A DNA stretch of 64,000 nt, taken from NCBI GenBank assembly GCA_016722445.1, contig JADKIZ010000002.1, positions 186,001 through 250,000 of the forward strand, given 5' to 3'. The notes beneath the pieces were generated by a model. The model made no database searches. It was given only the letters and a program-made list of their open reading frames with translations, and was not told the origin of the DNA. Source of the stretch: Flavobacteriales bacterium. GTDB lineage: Bacteria > Bacteroidota > Bacteroidia > Flavobacteriales_D > Sanyastnellaceae. Both the position numbers and the translations under genes were made by a program. Positions 16,698-27,300 of the stretch are shown here, one piece after another (position 1 is the first letter of the stretch; each line of letters starts with the position of its first letter).

Positions 16698-18560
16698 TTA
16701 TTTGAATTGTTGCTCCAATTGCGCGAGCGTTATCTGCAAAATTGTTGGTTTGTTGTGTTGTGCTGCGTACGGCATGGCACATTGAAAAAGATCACGAATG
16801 AGTGAAGACATTTCCGGTTGTGTGAGCATCTGACCATATCGAATGGAAGAAGCTGCAGCAAGTGCCCAGGCCATTTTTTCCCTTGGTGAATATTTCAATG
16901 CGCCATTGTCATTTTTCCATTGCTCGAGAAAATCTTCCATGAGTTTTTGTGCATCACGCGCACCTGCATCGGCCGGCACACCGAGTACTTCAATCTCAAG
17001 ATCGCCGGTTTGTACCAGATCAAATCCCATGGCTGTAAGTTCGCTCAAGCCTGACATGACAACGGCCATATCAGCTGCGCCGAATTGCAATGAAGTCGGA
17101 AACATCAATTGCTGAGAATGTCCTTTGCCCTTTTCAATGTGTTGGAAATACTTTTCGTAAAGTATTCGCTGATGGGCGCGTTGTTGATCTACCAACATCA
17201 AACCTTTCGGAGTAATGACGGTGATGTACCGACGATGAAGTTGTGACATCGGCGCGTCATCATTCCAATCAAAACCTTCTTCATCGGTGATCGCAATGGC
17301 TTCATCATCCAATGAAGGCCTTGCGATTTGCGCCGATTTCTGATTCAATTCAAGACTGATTTGATGCAACTCTTTCCATCCACCTTGATCTTGTTCACGA
17401 CGTTCAAACCAACCACGCATCGCTTCTGAGCGTTCGTTTCGATGATTTTCCGGGGTGAAAGGATTAAAATCTTTGTTCACCCGGATTTCCGGCTCCACCA
17501 TTTCTTGTCACGTTCTAGGTGGTGAAATGGTGATGGCATTTTCCTGGTTAAAATCAAGACTAGGTGAAATATTGAAACGTCCTAGGGCGCGTCGCACCGC
17601 TGCGTGAATGATGGCATACACTGCACGTTCATCCTGAAATTTAATTTCTGTTTTGGTAGGATGAATATTGATATCGATTTGCGCCGGATCAATGGTGAGG
17701 TAGATGAGGTACAATGGAAAATGACCTGTTGGCAATAAATCTTCGAAAGCACTCATCACTGCATGATGCAAATAGGAATTGCGGATGAAGCGATGATTCA
17801 CGAAAAAGTATTGCTCACCTCTGGTTTTCCTTGCAGCATCCGGTTTTCCGACGAAACCAGTAACTGAAACGATATCGGTATTCTCCTCAACCGGGACAAG
17901 TTTTTCATTGTATTTATTTCCAAAAACGTGGACAATACGTTGACGAATTGGAACTATCGGCAGTGAAAAAACTTCAGAGCCATTGTTGGTACAAATGAAT
18001 TCTATTTCTGGATGAGTCAATGCAAGGCGGAGAAAATCGTCGAGGATGTGGCGAAATTCAATCGCATCACTTTTCAGAAAATACCTTCTTGCCGGAACAT
18101 TGTAAAAGAGATTTTTCACGCTGAAGACCGAGCCTTCCGGGCATTGCGTTACTTCCTGCGATTTAATCTTTGAAGCTTCAATCTCAATGGAAGTACCCAA
18201 TTGACTTCCGCGTTGTCGGGTTTTTAATTCGACTTGAGCCACAGCGGCGATACTTGCCAAAGCTTCACCACGAAAACCTTTTGAAACGATGTGAAAAAGA
18301 TCGTCGGACTTTCTGATCTTGGAAGTGGCATGTCTTTCAAAAGACATTCTGGCGTCGGTTTCGCTCATTCCACGGCCGTTATCAATGACCTGAATGAGGG
18401 TTTTACCGGCATCTTTCACGATCAGTTTGATCTGCGAAGCACCAGCGTCGATGGCATTCTCCATCAACTCCTTCACCACAGAAGCCGGACGTTGAACGAC
18501 TTCTCCTGCTGCAATCTGATTGGCTACCGCTTCTGGTAACAAACTGATGATATCTGCCAT
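16698..18560 (-). pseudogene. mutL: DNA mismatch repair protein MutL, interrupted by an in-frame TGA
   Basis: MutL couples mismatch recognition by MutS to strand removal. The N-terminal GHKL ATPase part (18560 to 17511) has the expected motifs: ENAIDAGAS, VIDNGRGM, RHATSKI, GFRGEALASIAAV and INIHPTKTEIKF. A TGA at 17508-17510 interrupts the linker (ISPPRT-stop-QEMVEP). The frame then continues to the C-terminal dimerisation domain ending at 16698. The summed length, about 620 codons, is normal. The C-terminal metal-site motif reads DQQRAHQRILYE rather than DQHA(X)2E(X)4E, so endonuclease activity is doubtful even if it is read through. The ATG at 18560 is chosen over a TTG two codons upstream. 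If the stop is real, the cell would make only the ATPase half. Confidence 0.9.
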
Positions 18561-18610
18561 ACTCAATTAAGAACAGCCACAAAACTACGTTCCATCAGGG
18601 GAAATTGTGC

Positions 18611-19831
18611 TCAGCAAATAAGACTTTCCAAAGCTTCCGCCGGTTCGCGTTCTGCTTCTGTTAATTCGAGCAGTCTGATCAAGACAGATTCGAGGATGGT
18701 ATCCGGACAAGACGCACCACTTGTAATGACGACTACCAGTGGATTCTGAGAAGGTATCCAATTGTTGGTTTCCGACATTTTCTGGGTTGGGTAATCAAAA
18801 TGTCGAATTTTCTGAGTGTCGAGCAGATCCTCCGGACCGGAGACATAATACGCAGGCATTTTTTCGGCGAGAATTCCTGCAATCTGCGCGGTATTCGAAC
18901 TATTGTATCCACCGACTACCAAAGCAAAGTGGGCGCCGCTTTGAAGTGATTTCAAGGTTGAATCCTGATTGTCGTTGGTGGCATAACACAAGGTATCGCG
19001 GGTATCTGCGAAATGATCCTTCCATGAATCGCCAAATCTGTTTTGCATCACTACACGGAAAAAATCGCTGATGGATTGTGTTTCGGTGGCGAGCATCGTG
19101 GTTTGATTGACTACCCCTACTTTGGCCAGGTCTTTTTTCACATCAAATCCGGCAGAGACTTTTCTCCCGAATTCTTTTTCGAAAGCCTCCACATCCGGAT
19201 TTTCAACCATGAATGAAGCCAACTTCTCGGCTTCTGCCATGTTGCGTACGATCACAGCCGGAGCGTTTTGATAACTGTGCGAAAAGGTAGCACGGGTTTC
19301 TTCATGATGAAGTTTCCCATGGATGATGATGGTATGTCCTTTCGTTCCAATTTCAGATGAACGCTTCCATACTTTTTCTACAAATGGACAAGTGGTGTTG
19401 TAATTCTTGACTTCAACACCTTTTTTCTCCAACAATTGTTCAATTTCAACCGTGGTGCCAAAGGCAGGAATAATCACAATATCATCAGAAGTGATCTCGT
19501 CCCAATCGATCAGTTGATTGCCTTTCGTATCCATGATAAAGCGAATACCATTGGCTACGAGATCGTCATTCACCACCGGATTGTGAATCATTTCACTCAA
19601 TAAAAAAAGTCTTTTTCCGGGATTCTCCCGAATGGCCCGATAAGAAGTTTCGATGGCATTTTCTACGCCATAACAAAAACCAAAATGTCTGGGCAGAACG
19701 ATTCGGACATTGCCAAAGTCCAAAATCCCGGGATCGAAATTTTGTTTGCGTGGATCGGACAATCTGCGTCGAAGTTTAACTTCACCAATCAGTCCTGATC
19801 TGAATTTTTCCGGGATATCAAATTTTTTCAT
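18611..19831 (-). CDS. ispH: 4-hydroxy-3-methylbut-2-enyl diphosphate reductase (long form)
   Basis: IspH is the last MEP-pathway enzyme; it reduces HMBPP to IPP and DMAPP with an iron-sulfur cluster. The 406-residue length matches the long form found in Bacteroidota, cyanobacteria and plastids. The three cluster cysteines are visible in GFCYGVENAIE (about 53), TTCPFVEKVW (about 148) and TSGASCPDT (near 380). HGKLHHEET and GGYNSSNT are substrate-binding segments. The start overlaps the end of the preceding secreted-protein gene by 14 nt. It feeds the carotenoid operon 5 kb away, although it is separately transcribed. Confidence 0.93.
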   Translation of the reverse strand: MKKFDIPEKFRSGLIGEVKLRRRLSDPRKQNFDPGILDFGNVRIVLPRHFGFCYGVENAIETSYRAIRENPGKRLFLLSEMIHNPVVNDDLVANGIRFIMDTKGNQLIDWDEITSDDIVIIPAFGTTVEIEQLLEKKGVEVKNYNTTCPFVEKVWKRSSEIGTKGHTIIIHGKLHHEETRATFSHSYQNAPAVIVRNMAEAEKLASFMVENPDVEAFEKEFGRKVSAGFDVKKDLAKVGVVNQTTMLATETQSISDFFRVVMQNRFGDSWKDHFADTRDTLCYATNDNQDSTLKSLQSGAHFALVVGGYNSSNTAQIAGILAEKMPAYYVSGPEDLLDTQKIRHFDYPTQKMSETNNWIPSQNPLVVVITSGASCPDTILESVLIRLLELTEAEREPAEALESLIC

Positions 19832-20345
19832 TCGTATTCAACACTGCGCGCGTGTAGTCTTTCACTTTTCCCTTTTTGTAAGCTTTCAGCAGATCCTTCA
19901 ATTCTTTTTGTTTAGAATACTCCTTGCTTTGAGCTGCCAATTCTGCTACGACAGTAAAACCATTGTTGTACAGGGATAGTTCATCTTTCGCAGTTGGATG
20001 TTCCATTTTATACAAAGCCATTCCATGAATGAATGAGAAAAATAAATCAGGTGTAGACTCCGCAAATTGAATGTGCGCTGTATTGATTTCAAGACGAATG
20101 GATGGAGAACCGGCGAGCCATTCGAGCACATAAGCATTGGCCAAACCACGTTGTTCTACATCGATTCCGTATGGAGTCTGACACAGCCACTTCAGTGTTT
20201 TTTTGACCACGTCTTCGTCCTTTTTATAATCGGCTTCTGATTCCCAAACATATTTCTCAGGAATTTTCGGACAGCGACCAGGTTGCGCAAATACCGCGGT
20301 ATTCAGCATGAGCAAGCCAAGTGTGGTGATCAGAAATTTGTACAT
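19818..20345 (-). CDS. Small exported protein of unknown function
   Basis: The protein has about 175 residues with a signal peptide (MYKFLITTLGLLMLNTAVFAQ) and a mainly helical mature part (VVKKTLKWLCQTPYG, FFSFIHGMALYKME, ELKDLLKAYKKGKVKDY). The family is not recognised. The ATG at 20345 overlaps the stop of the upstream dehydrogenase gene (TGATG). A GTG one codon upstream is also possible. Its 3' end overlaps ispH by 14 nt, so the three genes are likely one transcript. Confidence 0.75.
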   Translation of the reverse strand: MYKFLITTLGLLMLNTAVFAQPGRCPKIPEKYVWESEADYKKDEDVVKKTLKWLCQTPYGIDVEQRGLANAYVLEWLAGSPSIRLEINTAHIQFAESTPDLFFSFIHGMALYKMEHPTAKDELSLYNNGFTVVAELAAQSKEYSKQKELKDLLKAYKKGKVKDYTRAVLNTNEKI

Positions 20346-21676
20346 CACAATTCCATGGTTGTTTCAACAAACCTGATATTGAATTTTTCAAGTTCGTTCA
20401 AAACGGGGATGTAAATTTCGGGAATAACCGGCATATGAATGCCAGTCAGTTTGAGTTTTCCTTCGAGAACCATGATCGCTGCAATGCCAATAGGCAATCC
20501 AACAGTTCTGGACATGGCGGTATTCATTTGCGACAATCCAATATCAACCATTGAAGATTGAAGTTCGATGCGTTTGCCATTCAATTGATACCTGAAACGA
20601 TGCCACATCACAAGCATATCCTTGTCGTTGCTATCGAGAATCCATTTTTTCTCGATGAGTTTTTGTAATGCAACAGCTGGTGTACCTTTTTCGATGTCGA
20701 GTTTTTCATCGCTGAAAATCCCAAGCCACACCAGTTTTTCCATGCTTACTGCATCCACATTCAGATCATTGCGCACGCCGTTGACCACATCATCGGTAGA
20801 TTTCAAATTGAGAAAAGAAGCTGTGAGTTGGCGCCAGGTGATGTTATTCGGATTTTCAATTTCAAAAGAATCATCGGTAAGTCCCAGTTGTACCAAAACA
20901 TTCCACGCTTTGCAAAATCCATTGCGGCGCAGCGTACCGCGCAACAATGTTGGAATATTCTCCAACCCATAAATTTTTCTGTACTTCAGTGAATCGCGGT
21001 TGGCGTAGCCATCAAAACTTCCATAACGATCGATGTTGATGGGAATGATTCGCTCGAATAGTCTGTGATAGGGAATAAATTTCAGTTCACCATCCTGCTG
21101 ATATTTTGCTGTACCACCATATCCAGCCAGTACCACATTGCGTGGATTCCAGGTGATTTTATAATTCCATGGATTGTCGTCGCTTTCAGGAGCTATGAGA
21201 CCACCGGTGAAAGACTCAAAGCTTTCAATGACCGCTCCCAAAGATTCAAGGTGATGAATGATTTTCATGGCCGACATGTGATCGATACCAGGATCCACTC
21301 CCATTTCATTCAAAAGGAGCACACCTTTGGACTTTGCTTCAGCTTCCAAGGTCCACATTTCATCAGAAACGTAACTTGGCGTGATCACATTTTTTCCTGC
21401 TGCGATGCAGTCTTTGGCCACAGCCACGTGCATTAAAGCAGGAAGCATGGAAATCACCAAATCAGCTTGAGAAATTTCATTTCTTCGTTGTTCGTCATCA
21501 GAAGCATTGAGGGCAAAACACTCCGTTGCCGGGTGATTTCCGGTCCTCTGTCTGGCCATTTCGATGTCGATATCACCAACACGGATCTTGATTTTTTTTT
21601 CTTCAGAAACGGAAATCAGATAATGGATCAGATCAGTGCTGCTGCGGCCTGCGCCAAGGACAAGGATTTTTTTCAT
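20345..21676 (-). CDS. Saccharopine dehydrogenase-like protein
   Basis: The protein has about 443 residues. The Rossmann motif at the very N-terminus (KKILVLGAGRSSTDLIHYL) binds NAD(P). QADLVISMLPALMHVAVAKDCI and LNEMGVDPGIDHMSAMKII are typical of saccharopine dehydrogenase (glutamate-forming), which acts in lysine degradation via saccharopine. The start at 21676 is chosen because the Rossmann fold follows it; an upstream in-frame extension of 23 residues is unlikely to be translated. The partner lysine-ketoglutarate reductase is not in this window, so the exact substrate (saccharopine or a related imino acid) is open. Confidence 0.85.
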   Translation of the reverse strand: MKKILVLGAGRSSTDLIHYLISVSEEKKIKIRVGDIDIEMARQRTGNHPATECFALNASDDEQRRNEISQADLVISMLPALMHVAVAKDCIAAGKNVITPSYVSDEMWTLEAEAKSKGVLLLNEMGVDPGIDHMSAMKIIHHLESLGAVIESFESFTGGLIAPESDDNPWNYKITWNPRNVVLAGYGGTAKYQQDGELKFIPYHRLFERIIPINIDRYGSFDGYANRDSLKYRKIYGLENIPTLLRGTLRRNGFCKAWNVLVQLGLTDDSFEIENPNNITWRQLTASFLNLKSTDDVVNGVRNDLNVDAVSMEKLVWLGIFSDEKLDIEKGTPAVALQKLIEKKWILDSNDKDMLVMWHRFRYQLNGKRIELQSSMVDIGLSQMNTAMSRTVGLPIGIAAIMVLEGKLKLTGIHMPVIPEIYIPVLNELEKFNIRFVETTMEL

Positions 21677-21693
21677 ATCAAAAAAAGGATGGC

Positions 21694-21701
21694 CAAAAAT
21701 A
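21694..21701 (-). promoter_or_regulatory. -7 promoter element before the saccharopine dehydrogenase gene
   Basis: TATTTTTG on the minus strand matches TAnnTTTG, 17 nt before the ATG. No TTTG at -33 was found. Confidence 0.3.
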
Positions 21702-21906
21702 GCATGGTGATCTGTCTTCCTGACGAAGCAATTGATCAGATTCACAACAGCGATTCACCGAGGAAAAGCTTTTTTCAAGAAAAAGACCCGACTTAACGCC
21801 TGACCTCCACCCTATGAAAACGCTTAGGGAAGTTTTTTGTGAAAAATGAAACCATCCAGGGAAGCGCACCGTAAACACATGCGAACAAAAGAAAAACCCA
21901 ATATTT

Positions 21907-22406
21907 ATGACCATGAACATGCCACAGGCCAACAGGATGACGGATGTGAATGAGATGCCCCGCGTGCTGTATCTTGACGACGATGATGCGAATCTCGTAA
22001 CCTTCCGTGCCAATTTCAGGGATCAGTTTGAGGTTTACACCTCCAATAATCCGGTTGAAGCATACAATTTGATCAGTGAACACAAAATTCAGATTGTGAT
22101 TACCGATCACAATATGCCGAGCATGAGCGGTGTAGAATTCCTTGAAAGTATATCGAGAGATTATCCCGATGTACAGAGAATTCTCCTCACGGGGTACACG
22201 GAACTTGTACCTGTGATGGAAGCCATCAATAAAGGAAAGGTTTTCAGGATCCTCACCAAGCCATTCAACATGAAAGAAATCAGCAGAATGGTGAGTGAAG
22301 CGTGGGAACAATGCCGCATTTTTTCGAAAAAGAAAAGCTCATTTCACAATTGAAAAGGCAAAACCAACAATTTGAATTCATACTCAGACAAAGGCTGTTG
22401 TCTTAA
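21907..22406 (+). pseudogene. Stand-alone receiver-domain response regulator with a C-terminal helical tail, frameshifted
   Basis: The receiver domain (about residues 17-135) has all phospho-switch residues: YLDDDDAN acidic pocket, phosphoacceptor aspartate in VITDHNMPSMSG, threonine in LLTGYT and lysine in LTKPF. There is no DNA-binding or enzymatic output domain. The frame open to 22353 ends in an unnatural tail (FSKKKSSFHN). One extra T in the T6 run at 22319-22324 would restore a natural helical tail (FFEKEKLISQLKRQNQQFEF..., ending LRQRLLS) that stops at TAA 22404-22406. Bacteroidota receiver proteins often end in such a tail. No histidine kinase is adjacent, so it is an orphan regulator. 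Confidence 0.8.
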
Positions 22407-22435
22407 TACGACACGCTGGAATCCATATCAATCAA

Positions 22436-22462
22436 AGGTCTCGCTCAAGCGGGACCTTTTTA
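22436..22462 (+). terminator. Intrinsic terminator after the receiver gene
   Basis: AGGTCTCGCT (22436-22445) pairs with AGCGGGACCT (22448-22457), with one G-U pair, followed by TTTTAT. It fits termination of the plus-strand receiver gene, whose restored stop lies 30 nt upstream. Confidence 0.75.
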
Positions 22463-22504
22463 TTTCCATGAAAAAATGGATTGAATGCGATTTTCTCCAA
22501 ACAA

Positions 22505-23053
22505 CTAGTTCAGTGAAAAATTCACTTCACCTTGTTTCATGAGTTTGTAATGATGAGCAAGTTTGGCCAATAGACTGGAGAATGTTTGCATAGCTGCAGC
22601 AGTTTCATCTGAAATGGGTTCTTTTTTCAGACGAAGGATGAGCATGCCATAAAGTGCGGTGAGACACACCTCAACATCATTGGTGCTTTTACCGTCAGTT
22701 CTGAGGAGGTATTCTTTGATATTCGGCTGAGCCATGCGATAAAGTTCCAGATAAGATTTATCCTTAACGAGATTGGAAAGTGTGTTGTGCAGGTAATTTA
22801 ATTCGAAAATGATTTCGTGTACTTCGGTAATATGACCTCGATGTTCAACACCTTCCGTCTTCATCGCATTCACGAGGTCTTCGAACCATTTCTTCTCTTC
22901 CGCAAAAGTTTTTTCATCAGGAGTAAAAGACCTCACAAAGTCTTCGATAGCGACCATGTCGAAGTGTACTGCCCGGACAAGGTCTTCCATTTGCCAAAGG
23001 AAGATGATGTATTCAGCGACGTTTTGCTTTAATTTTTGAACGGCGAGACTCAT
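22505..23053 (-). CDS. DUF4924-family protein
   Basis: This encodes 182 residues of a cytoplasmic, mostly helical protein beginning MSLAVQKLKQNVAEYIIFLWQMEDLVRA, the usual opening of DUF4924 in Bacteroidota. The function of the family is unknown. It lies at the 3' end of a minus-strand group with an OmpH/Skp gene, overlapping it by 4 nt. The family name rests on remembered resemblance of the N-terminus. Confidence 0.7.
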   Translation of the reverse strand: MSLAVQKLKQNVAEYIIFLWQMEDLVRAVHFDMVAIEDFVRSFTPDEKTFAEEKKWFEDLVNAMKTEGVEHRGHITEVHEIIFELNYLHNTLSNLVKDKSYLELYRMAQPNIKEYLLRTDGKSTNDVEVCLTALYGMLILRLKKEPISDETAAAMQTFSSLLAKLAHHYKLMKQGEVNFSLN

Positions 23054-23685
23054 GGTTTCTTTTGAAGAAGTTCAGCTTCGTATTCAGCATTCAAACCGGC
23101 GATCACTTCTGAAGTGATGTCGTATGCATCATTACCGTACAATAAAACCTGGAATTCACTTTGTTTATTGATGACGTAATCAATGCCCCTTTCTTCCGAG
23201 TATTTCTTCAAAAAAGTATTGATTCTTTTCATCAATTGTTCCTGTAATTCGATATCCTTTTTTTTGAGAGCGCCCACTTCACGCTGTTGAATACCATCCA
23301 ATTCGGCCTGTAGAGCGGCAATATTCTCTTCGAGGGCACGCGCTTCAGTTTCCGGCATATCCGGATGCTCCTGAGCATATTGGATCATGTCGTTATAATC
23401 CTTTTGACGAGAGCCGTATGCTTTCTGTACACGCTCTTCCGCAGCCTTCATTTTCACTTCAAGGTCTTTGGACTTTTCGGCAATGAAACGATACTTTTCG
23501 TTCAACGAATCACCATTGACAAAAGCGACCACCGTTGCTTTTACAGAATCGCCTTGAAAAGCTGGCGCAACTTTCACCGTTTCGTTGGTGTGTGAGGAAG
23601 TAGAATTAGCCGATGAATTCCAAAGCAGATAGCCCACGGCGATAGCAAGTAGCAAAGAGATGGAGAGGGAAATTTTTGAAAGCAT
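23050..23685 (-). CDS. OmpH/Skp-family periplasmic chaperone-like protein
   Basis: The protein has 211 residues. The N-terminal hydrophobic segment (ISLSISLLLAIAVGYLLW) is a signal peptide or membrane anchor. The mature part starts with a beta strand (ATVVAFVNGDSL), continues with a long charged coiled coil (about 75-160) and ends with GIDYVINKQSEFQVLLYGNDAYDITSEVI, the conserved C-terminal beta segment of OmpH proteins. Skp-type trimers hold unfolded outer-membrane proteins. It overlaps the DUF4924 gene and starts 2 nt after the small gene upstream. Confidence 0.85.
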   Translation of the reverse strand: MLSKISLSISLLLAIAVGYLLWNSSANSTSSHTNETVKVAPAFQGDSVKATVVAFVNGDSLNEKYRFIAEKSKDLEVKMKAAEERVQKAYGSRQKDYNDMIQYAQEHPDMPETEARALEENIAALQAELDGIQQREVGALKKKDIELQEQLMKRINTFLKKYSEERGIDYVINKQSEFQVLLYGNDAYDITSEVIAGLNAEYEAELLQKKP

Positions 23686-23687
23686 AT

Positions 23688-23906
23688 TTATGTAGTTCTC
23701 TGAATGTTTTGAAAAGCTTCACTAAAATCCTGATGCATGGCGCGGAAGCGTTCCATGGTTTGATTGATGAGGTTTTCGCTGCACAAAGCCTTTACATCGT
23801 CGAGTCCGGCGACACTGTCCTGACTGATTTTATAAGTCTGTTTGTATTGACCCGCTTCAATTTCGATGATGTATTTTTCATTCCATGAAAAGATGGAAAT
23901 CTTCAT
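23688..23906 (-). CDS. Small conserved hypothetical protein
   Basis: The protein has 72 residues beginning MKISIFSWNEKYIIEIEAGQYKQTYKISQ, with no signal peptide. The N-terminal half looks like two or three beta strands and the rest helical (INQTMERFRAMHQDFSEAFQNI). An upstream in-frame extension to 24047 carries no conserved-looking sequence, so I use 23906. It lies 2 nt before the OmpH-like gene. Function unknown. Confidence 0.65.
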   Translation of the reverse strand: MKISIFSWNEKYIIEIEAGQYKQTYKISQDSVAGLDDVKALCSENLINQTMERFRAMHQDFSEAFQNIQRTT

Positions 23907-24389
23907 CTGCGGATGTGGTATTTGCGCAACGATTCTCAATGGCGCAAAATTACTCCCATGAATGGACTCACTGAATTTTTTTCTTTCCACCACAAAAACA
24001 ATCCAAATGGCAACTTCGAAAAACAAAACAGACAGTGAATACCCCAATACCTTATTGATATCGTGCTCAGTGCGTGGTATTTGAAGTCGTTTTTACCGAT
24101 TCAGAAGAAAAGATTAGGGTGGTGGATAGGTGATAATTCAGATTTTCTCCAAACTGGAAATGTCAACGAGTGTTAAACCTCATCGTACATTTGGGCATGG
24201 CAATGTTCAAAGACCACATTTTCAAAACTTTAGCCAGATCGAAAAAAAAGATTTGCTGTGAAAAGAAAATGAGATGTTATTTGCGACCCCTTGCCAGAAA
24301 AAAAAATGGTGCTGATTGTCTACGAGGATTAGATATTTTAGCGCCCGCTTGTTTTTTAGACCAGTTTTAATCTCCTTAACCCGTCTGCT
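23907..24389. other. 483-bp non-coding region between divergent genes
   Basis: No convincing gene is present; a short frame at 24170-24370 has random-looking composition. Promoter-like boxes for the downstream receptor gene include TACATTTG (24186-24193, an exact TAnnTTTG) and TATTTTAG (24334-24341), the latter about 50 nt before the ATG and 15 nt after an ATTG box. Which of the two is used cannot be told from sequence. Confidence 0.4.
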
Positions 24390-27300
24390 ATGCAGAAAAA
24401 GTTTTACGCAGTACTTGCACTATTATTTCTGACATCTGCTGCGGCTTTGGCCCAGACAAATGCCGGTACTCTACAGGGTAAAGTGTTCGACAAGGACACC
24501 AAGGAAACCCTTCCATTCGTAACGGTGGTTGTTTCGCTGAACGGTAATACCGTGAACGGCGGAATCACCGATATCGATGGAAAGTATTCCATCAAACCCC
24601 TCGAACCGGGTACCTATGATGTCTCATTCCAATTTGTAGGCTATCAGGCGCAAAAAACGACTGGTGTGCTTATTAAAGCGGGAAAAATCACCGAGTTGAA
24701 TGCTGAAATGCTTGCAGGGGTCGAATTGACCACTGTGGAAGTATTCGACTACAAGGTTCCACTTATTGATAAAGATGGTGGATCATCCGGAGGTACCATC
24801 ACCCGTGAGGATTTGAAAAACATGCCTAGCCGCTCCATTGGTGGCCTTGCTACAACTGTAGCAGGAGCAACAGGAACAGACAACGGTATTTCTATCCGTG
24901 GTGCGCGTGAAGCTTCAACCTGGGTTTATATCGATGGTATTAAAGTTCGCGGTTCATCCGCACTTCCTAAATCAGCAATCGAAGAAGTTTCGGTTATCAC
25001 AGGTGGTATACCAGCGAATATCGGGGATGCTACAGGTGGTGTAATTAACGTTTCTCTTCGTAATGCATCAGCAAAATATACCGGTGGTGTTGAATACATC
25101 ACCTCTGGTTATAAAGTAGGAGAAACTGCTAAAGGTCTTGACCGATATGGTTTTAACCTGATTGAAGGTTCGTTGTCTGGTCCGTTGTTGTTCAAGAAAG
25201 ATGAAAACGGCGCGAAGGTTCGTCCATTGCTTGGTTTCTTCCTTTCAGGAAACTACACCGATGTAGTAGATCCAGATCCACAATACGGCGGACTGATGCG
25301 CATGAAACAATCTTCCATTGATGGTTATCTCTCCTCTCCAATTCGTCCGAACATCAGTGAAGACGGAAGTATTTCGGGTGTACTTTACAATACCGATTTC
25401 GCAACCAAAGATGATTTTGAAAAAATCAAAACCCGTTTGAATGTTCGCTCACAAGCTGCCAACCTTGTAGCGAAAATCGACGTGAACACCTCTGAAAATG
25501 TGACTTTGACTTTCGGTGCAACTGGAGCTTACTCAAGAGGACATGACTTTACATGGGGTGGTTCTTTGATGAATTCACAGAACAACCAGCTCAGCACAAA
25601 CTTCGACTGGAGAGCATATGCAAGATTTAGTCAGCGATTCAAAAACGCTGAAGGCGATGAAGCTTCTGCTTCAAATTTGAAGAACGTATTCTACAATGTC
25701 ATGGTTGACTATTCCAGATCTTTCAGCAGAAGCGAAGACGAAGATCATGGTGACAACCTATTCAGATATGGCCATGTGGGCTATTTCGATATCATCAGAG
25801 GTAATACCTATTCGCAGATTCCTGGATCTTACTATCAACAAAATGGTTTCCAGGACATCAATATTTTCTATACACCTTCATCTTACAACCCGGACCTATC
25901 TTCTATTGACCAGAATTATTTCCTCGGTTCACAGTCATTTGGCAATTATCAATTTGCATTGTCTCAAATCTATGATCCATACGGCAATCTGATCACTGAC
26001 CGCAATCAAATTTTCTTGGCAGACGAAGGTGCTATTGCAACGATTTCAGGCAATCCTGCCGCCACATTGAATAACATTACCGGTGCAAACGGACTTCGTA
26101 ACGGTGATGTTCCGAACTCGACCTACGGATTGTACAGTTATATCGGTACGCCAAGCAACAATTACAGTGAATTCTCCAATGGACAATTCAGGGTAACTGG
26201 TAATGGATCCGCGGATATCGGTGACCATAGCGTACAGATCGGTTTTGAATACGAGCAACGCAAAGACGCGGGTTATGCCGTAGCTCCGATTGGGCTTTGG
26301 AATCTGGCTCGTCTTCAGACCAATTCACACATTGAAAAAATCGACAACCAGGGAGATTACGATTCTACCATAGTTTATCTTGATGACAATTACTATGTGT
26401 ATTACAACACATTGGTCGGTGCATCAAACCAATCAGAATTTGACTATCACCTCCGTGAAGCACTTGGTTTAGATCCACGTGGTGGCGACTATCTGAACAT
26501 CGATAATCTCGAGCCTGACTTTATGCAAATCGACTGGTTCAGTGCAGATGAATTGCTGAATAGTGGTAATGACTATGTGGTTTATTATGGCTATGACCAC
26601 CATGGCAATAAACTCAAAGGCAAAAAACCAACTGTTGATGACTTCTTCTCTGAGACTTATCAAGTTGGAAATCTGACTTACAACGCACGCCCTATCGGTG
26701 CTTATGAGCCTATCTACACATCAGGATATGTGATGGACAAGTTTGCATTTGACGATTTGATCTTTAACGTTGGTATTCGTGTTGACCGCTATGATGCGAA
26801 CCAGCCGGTGCTTAAAGATCCATTCGTGGTAAGTGAAGCATATTCTGCGTCAGAAGTTACTTCTATCAATGGCACAGATGTAGAACACCCTGACAACATA
26901 GGAAGCGATTACGTCGTTTATGTTGATGATCCGAACAAGCCAACCACCATCATGGGATATCGTGATGGCAACACTTGGTACAACAATATTGGTCAAGAGA
27001 TCACTGACCCATCATCTATTGGCGGTTCAGGTAATCCAACCCCATACTTGAAAGTTGACAAAGACGATGCGCTCACATCCGGAGCATTTAAAGATTACAA
27101 ACCGGCAGGTGAATGTGATGCCACGTATTGCGTTCTCCTTCCCTATCTCCGATGAAGCTACATTCTTTGCACACTATGATGTATTGACACAGCGCCCTAC
27201 AGAATCTGCAAGATTCAACCCTGCTGATTATCTCAACATGCGTTTTCAAAGCAATCCATTGGTTGCTAATCCAGCATTGAAACCAGAACGTACGGTTGAC

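Noticed and set aside
7616..17510. Stop codon recoding (TAA or TGA read as an amino acid) to explain bshB1 and mutL
   Set aside because: Both TAA and TGA end many intact genes in the window (for example idi and crtZ end with TGA, coupled to the next gene), the two interrupted genes use different stops, and frameshifts occur beside them. Mutation or error is simpler.
24170..24370. A 66-residue frame upstream of the TonB receptor
   Set aside because: Its composition is random-looking, it has no family resemblance and it covers promoter-like sequence, so it is left as non-coding.
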